From: Acidobacteriota bacterium
GTDB lineage: Bacteria; Acidobacteriota; Terriglobia; UBA7540
Direction of reading: 5' to 3'
Assembly (NCBI GenBank): GCA_021789565.1
Contig: JAJYJL010000460.1
Location: 1 to 6,727, forward strand
Length of the DNA stretch: 6,727 bases
Part shown: piece by piece, positions 6,500 to 6,727 of the stretch
Layout of the letters: each line of letters opens with the position of its first letter
Position numbering within the stretch: position 1 is the first letter of the stretch
The notes under the pieces: generated by a model
Databases searched by the model: none
Told to the model about the DNA's origin: nothing
The model's input: only the letters and a program-made list of their open reading frames with translations
Translations under genes and position numbers: made by a program

Positions 6500-6727
6500 T
6501 CACTTTTGCGCCGTCTCACTTGTGTGGATCCTGTCGCGCTCAGCGGGTTCGCCGTCGATCAACTGCAGGTTGGATTCGAAACCGATGTGGTTCTTTTTCA
6601 TCCATCGCACGGCCCAGACGTCTTCAAGACCTTTTACCAGGCGGCCCCACGTACCATACTTGGTTACTCCCGCGTGACGCGGATGATGTGACACCGGCAC
6701 CTGTGTCACACGGTAGCCACGCATCTT
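6500..6727 (-). CDS. GT2 polyprenyl-phosphate glycosyltransferase, C-terminal end (5'-truncated)
   Basis: Only the last 75 codons are present; the gene continues past the right edge, so the ATG at 6724 is internal. The stretch RGYRVTQVPVSHHPRHAGVTKYG is the hallmark that closes the catalytic domain in GT2 enzymes of the dolichol-phosphate mannose synthase / ArnC / GtrB type. It is followed by the usual membrane-associating helix (RLVKGLEDVWAVRWMKK) and a short polar tail. These enzymes transfer a nucleotide-linked sugar to a polyprenyl phosphate on the cytoplasmic side. Two C-terminal transmembrane spans, present in GtrB and ArnC, are absent, so this is the soluble or peripheral form. The stop is 54 nt before the GT39 start, on the same strand. 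GT39 enzymes use exactly such lipid-linked sugars, so the pair is likely a donor-making and donor-using unit. Sugar identity is unknown. Confidence 0.82.
   Translation of the reverse strand, partial: KMRGYRVTQVPVSHHPRHAGVTKYGTWGRLVKGLEDVWAVRWMKKNHIGFESNLQLIDGEPAERDRIHTSETAQK

Overview
The window looks like ordinary chromosomal DNA of a moderately GC-rich Gram-negative bacterium. My best guess is an acidobacterium. I infer this from the proline-rich putative lipoprotein, the conserved unnamed transglutaminase-fold protein beside an AsnB, the compact GT2/GT39 cell-envelope cluster and the use of TTG starts; no marker gene is present to prove it. There is no rRNA, tRNA, insertion sequence, CRISPR array or phage gene.

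Layout. The left third reads on the + strand: the C-terminal ATPase domain of a sensor histidine kinase cut by the left edge (to 445), a small HNH-nuclease-family protein (648-1019, start set by a strong Shine-Dalgarno), and a small proline-rich putative lipoprotein with a helical C-terminus (1266-1811, TTG start). The noncoding DNA between the last two holds a two-tier hairpin, a second GC-rich hairpin and a possible extended -10 promoter.

The right two thirds read on the - strand as a probable operon, in transcription order: the C-terminal end of a GT2 polyprenyl-phosphate glycosyltransferase cut by the right edge (to 6500), a GT39/ArnT-type membrane glycosyltransferase (6445-4592), a complete AsnB-type glutamine-dependent asparagine synthetase (4540-2624), and a transglutaminase-fold protein (2618-1944, or 2678-1944 with a longer start). 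Spacings are 54, 51 and about 5 nt, the last suggesting translational coupling. The + and - genes converge at 1812-1943, where only a weak inverted repeat is visible.

How the genes may work together. A GT2 of the dolichol-phosphate-mannose-synthase type loads a sugar onto a polyprenyl phosphate, and a GT39 enzyme spends that lipid-linked sugar on the periplasmic side, so these two fit as donor maker and donor user in envelope glycan modification. AsnB homologues often sit in polysaccharide loci, where they may make asparagine or amidate a sugar acid. The partner cysteine-protease-fold protein has no assigned role. I see no convincing new defence or mobile system. The most interesting unexplained item is the tight pairing of AsnB with the transglutaminase-fold protein.
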